DNA of 64,000 nucleotides from CAVPGP01 sp963704025 (GTDB lineage Bacteria > Actinomycetota > Thermoleophilia > Gaiellales > Gaiellaceae). Made by a program: the position numbers and the translations under genes. Positions 63,502-64,000 of this stretch are shown in pieces (the first letter of the stretch is position 1; every line of letters starts with the position of its first letter). The stretch is taken from positions 1,364,001 through 1,428,000 of the forward strand of contig CAVPGP010000001.1 in NCBI GenBank assembly GCA_963704025.1, in the 5' to 3' direction. The notes beneath the pieces were generated by a model. The model was not told the origin of the DNA and ran no database searches. It saw only the letters and a list, made by a program, of their open reading frames with translations.

Positions 63502-64000
63502 TCAGGCGATCCGGACCAGCGTCTTCCCGGTCGTGTCGCCGCGCATCAGCCGCGCCAGCGCCTCGGGTGCGTTCTCGAGACCGTCGACGACCGTCTCCTC
63601 GTACCGGATCCGGCCGTCCCGGAGCCAGGCCCCGACGTCGCGCGTCATGTCGCCCAGCAGGTCGAGATGGCTGCTGCCGCGAAAGCCGCGGAGGGTCAGA
63701 TCCTTGGCGACGAGCAGGAAGAGGTTGCTCGGACCCGGCGGCGGAGTGGACGCGTCGTACTCGGAGATGGCGCCGCAGACGGCCACCCGGCCCCAGCGGC
63801 GGAGCGCGCCGATCGCCGCCGCCAGGTGGTCGCCGCCGACGTTGTCGAAGTAGACGTCGATGCCGTCCGACGCCGCGTCGCGAAGAAGCTCGGGCAGCGG
63901 CCCGGCGCGGTAGTCGAACGCCGCGTCGAGGCCCAGCTCGTCGCGCAGGTACGAGACCTTGGCCTCGGAGCCGGCGCTGCCGATCACGAAGTGCCCGCGG
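63502..64000 (-). CDS. NADP-dependent medium-chain oxidoreductase, C-terminal part (cut by window end)
   Basis: The frame is open to the window end and is missing its 5' part. It shows FVIGSAGSEAKVSYLRDELGLDAAFDY, DVYFDNVGGDHLAAAIGALRRWGRVAVCG and a final RGDTTGKTLVRI, as in zinc-free leukotriene-B4-12-dehydrogenase/PTGR-like enone reductases. It would reduce an alpha,beta-unsaturated carbonyl with NADPH. Ends two bases from the convergent SDR. Confidence 0.88.
   Translation of the reverse strand, partial: RGHFVIGSAGSEAKVSYLRDELGLDAAFDYRAGPLPELLRDAASDGIDVYFDNVGGDHLAAAIGALRRWGRVAVCGAISEYDASTPPPGPSNLFLLVAKDLTLRGFRGSSHLDLLGDMTRDVGAWLRDGRIRYEETVVDGLENAPEALARLMRGDTTGKTLVRIA

Overview
The window is very GC-rich (about 70% by eye), densely coded, and full of 1-4 base start/stop overlaps (ATGA, GTGA, TGATG) and GTG starts. 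Gene content (DUF4032 protein, MalFG-type importers, F420/LLM-type enzymes, many SDRs and acyl-CoA dehydrogenases, class III PHA synthase, Zn-ribbon/OB protein beside a thiolase-like protein) fits a high-GC actinobacterium, probably of the Thermoleophilia type; that placement is inference. I saw no rRNA, tRNA, CRISPR array, transposase or phage genes. Two genes (typA and one acyl-CoA ligase) each carry an apparent one-base excess, either mutation or consensus error.

Layout. 1-1.7 kb: an OmpR-type response regulator with its histidine kinase (cut by the window edge) and a small anchored protein. 1.7-9.9 kb: a minus-strand run holding a complete sugar ABC importer (ATPase, lipoprotein, two permeases), then an FAD oxidoreductase, a membrane beta-helix protein and a DUF4032 kinase-like protein. 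One permease carries an extra SdrD-B/Cna-B-like extracellular domain, and the oxidoreductase carries an in-frame palindromic insertion. 10-11.7 kb: MarR regulator plus MFS exporter. 11.9-13.3 kb: LacI regulator diverging from a 60-residue gene across a LacI-type operator. 13.4-18.7 kb: a lipoprotein, a glutaredoxin remnant and a second sugar ABC importer with a separate convergent ATPase. 19-24.3 kb: M29 aminopeptidase, CbbX-like AAA ATPase, FMN 2-hydroxy-acid oxidase, TypA.

24.4-30.8 kb is a polyhydroxyalkanoate (PHA) locus: a PhaE/PhaR-like subunit, PHA synthase PhaC, a phasin-like protein, an XRE regulator and two alpha/beta hydrolases, with a GNAT and an acyl-CoA ligase. From 30.8 kb to the end is a large CoA-thioester catabolic region: acyl-CoA ligases, acyl-CoA dehydrogenases, enoyl-CoA hydratase, SDRs, thiolase, a DUF35/thiolase-like pair, KstD-like flavoproteins, a dienoyl-CoA-reductase-like enzyme, and a third ABC importer (Fbp/Pot-type) that heads an operon with two acyl-CoA dehydrogenases, a flavoprotein, an NTF2-like protein and an SDR. 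This looks like uptake, activation and beta-oxidation-like breakdown of an organic acid or polycyclic/steroid-like substrate; the substrate cannot be read from sequence.

The strongest unifying signal is a 13-bp inverted-repeat motif, TGAA-N3-(A/G)GTT(C/T)A, found in at least ten places between 24.4 and 58 kb. Each lies just upstream of, or at, the start of a PHA or catabolic gene and often overlaps a plausible promoter. It defines a candidate regulon, most simply controlled by the TetR-family protein at 43920-44606, whose own upstream region carries a copy. Other notable points are a 55-residue substrate-binding-protein remnant kept as a translationally coupled leader gene, apparent CTG start codons in CTGA overlaps at three gene junctions, and several palindromic or MITE-like elements.
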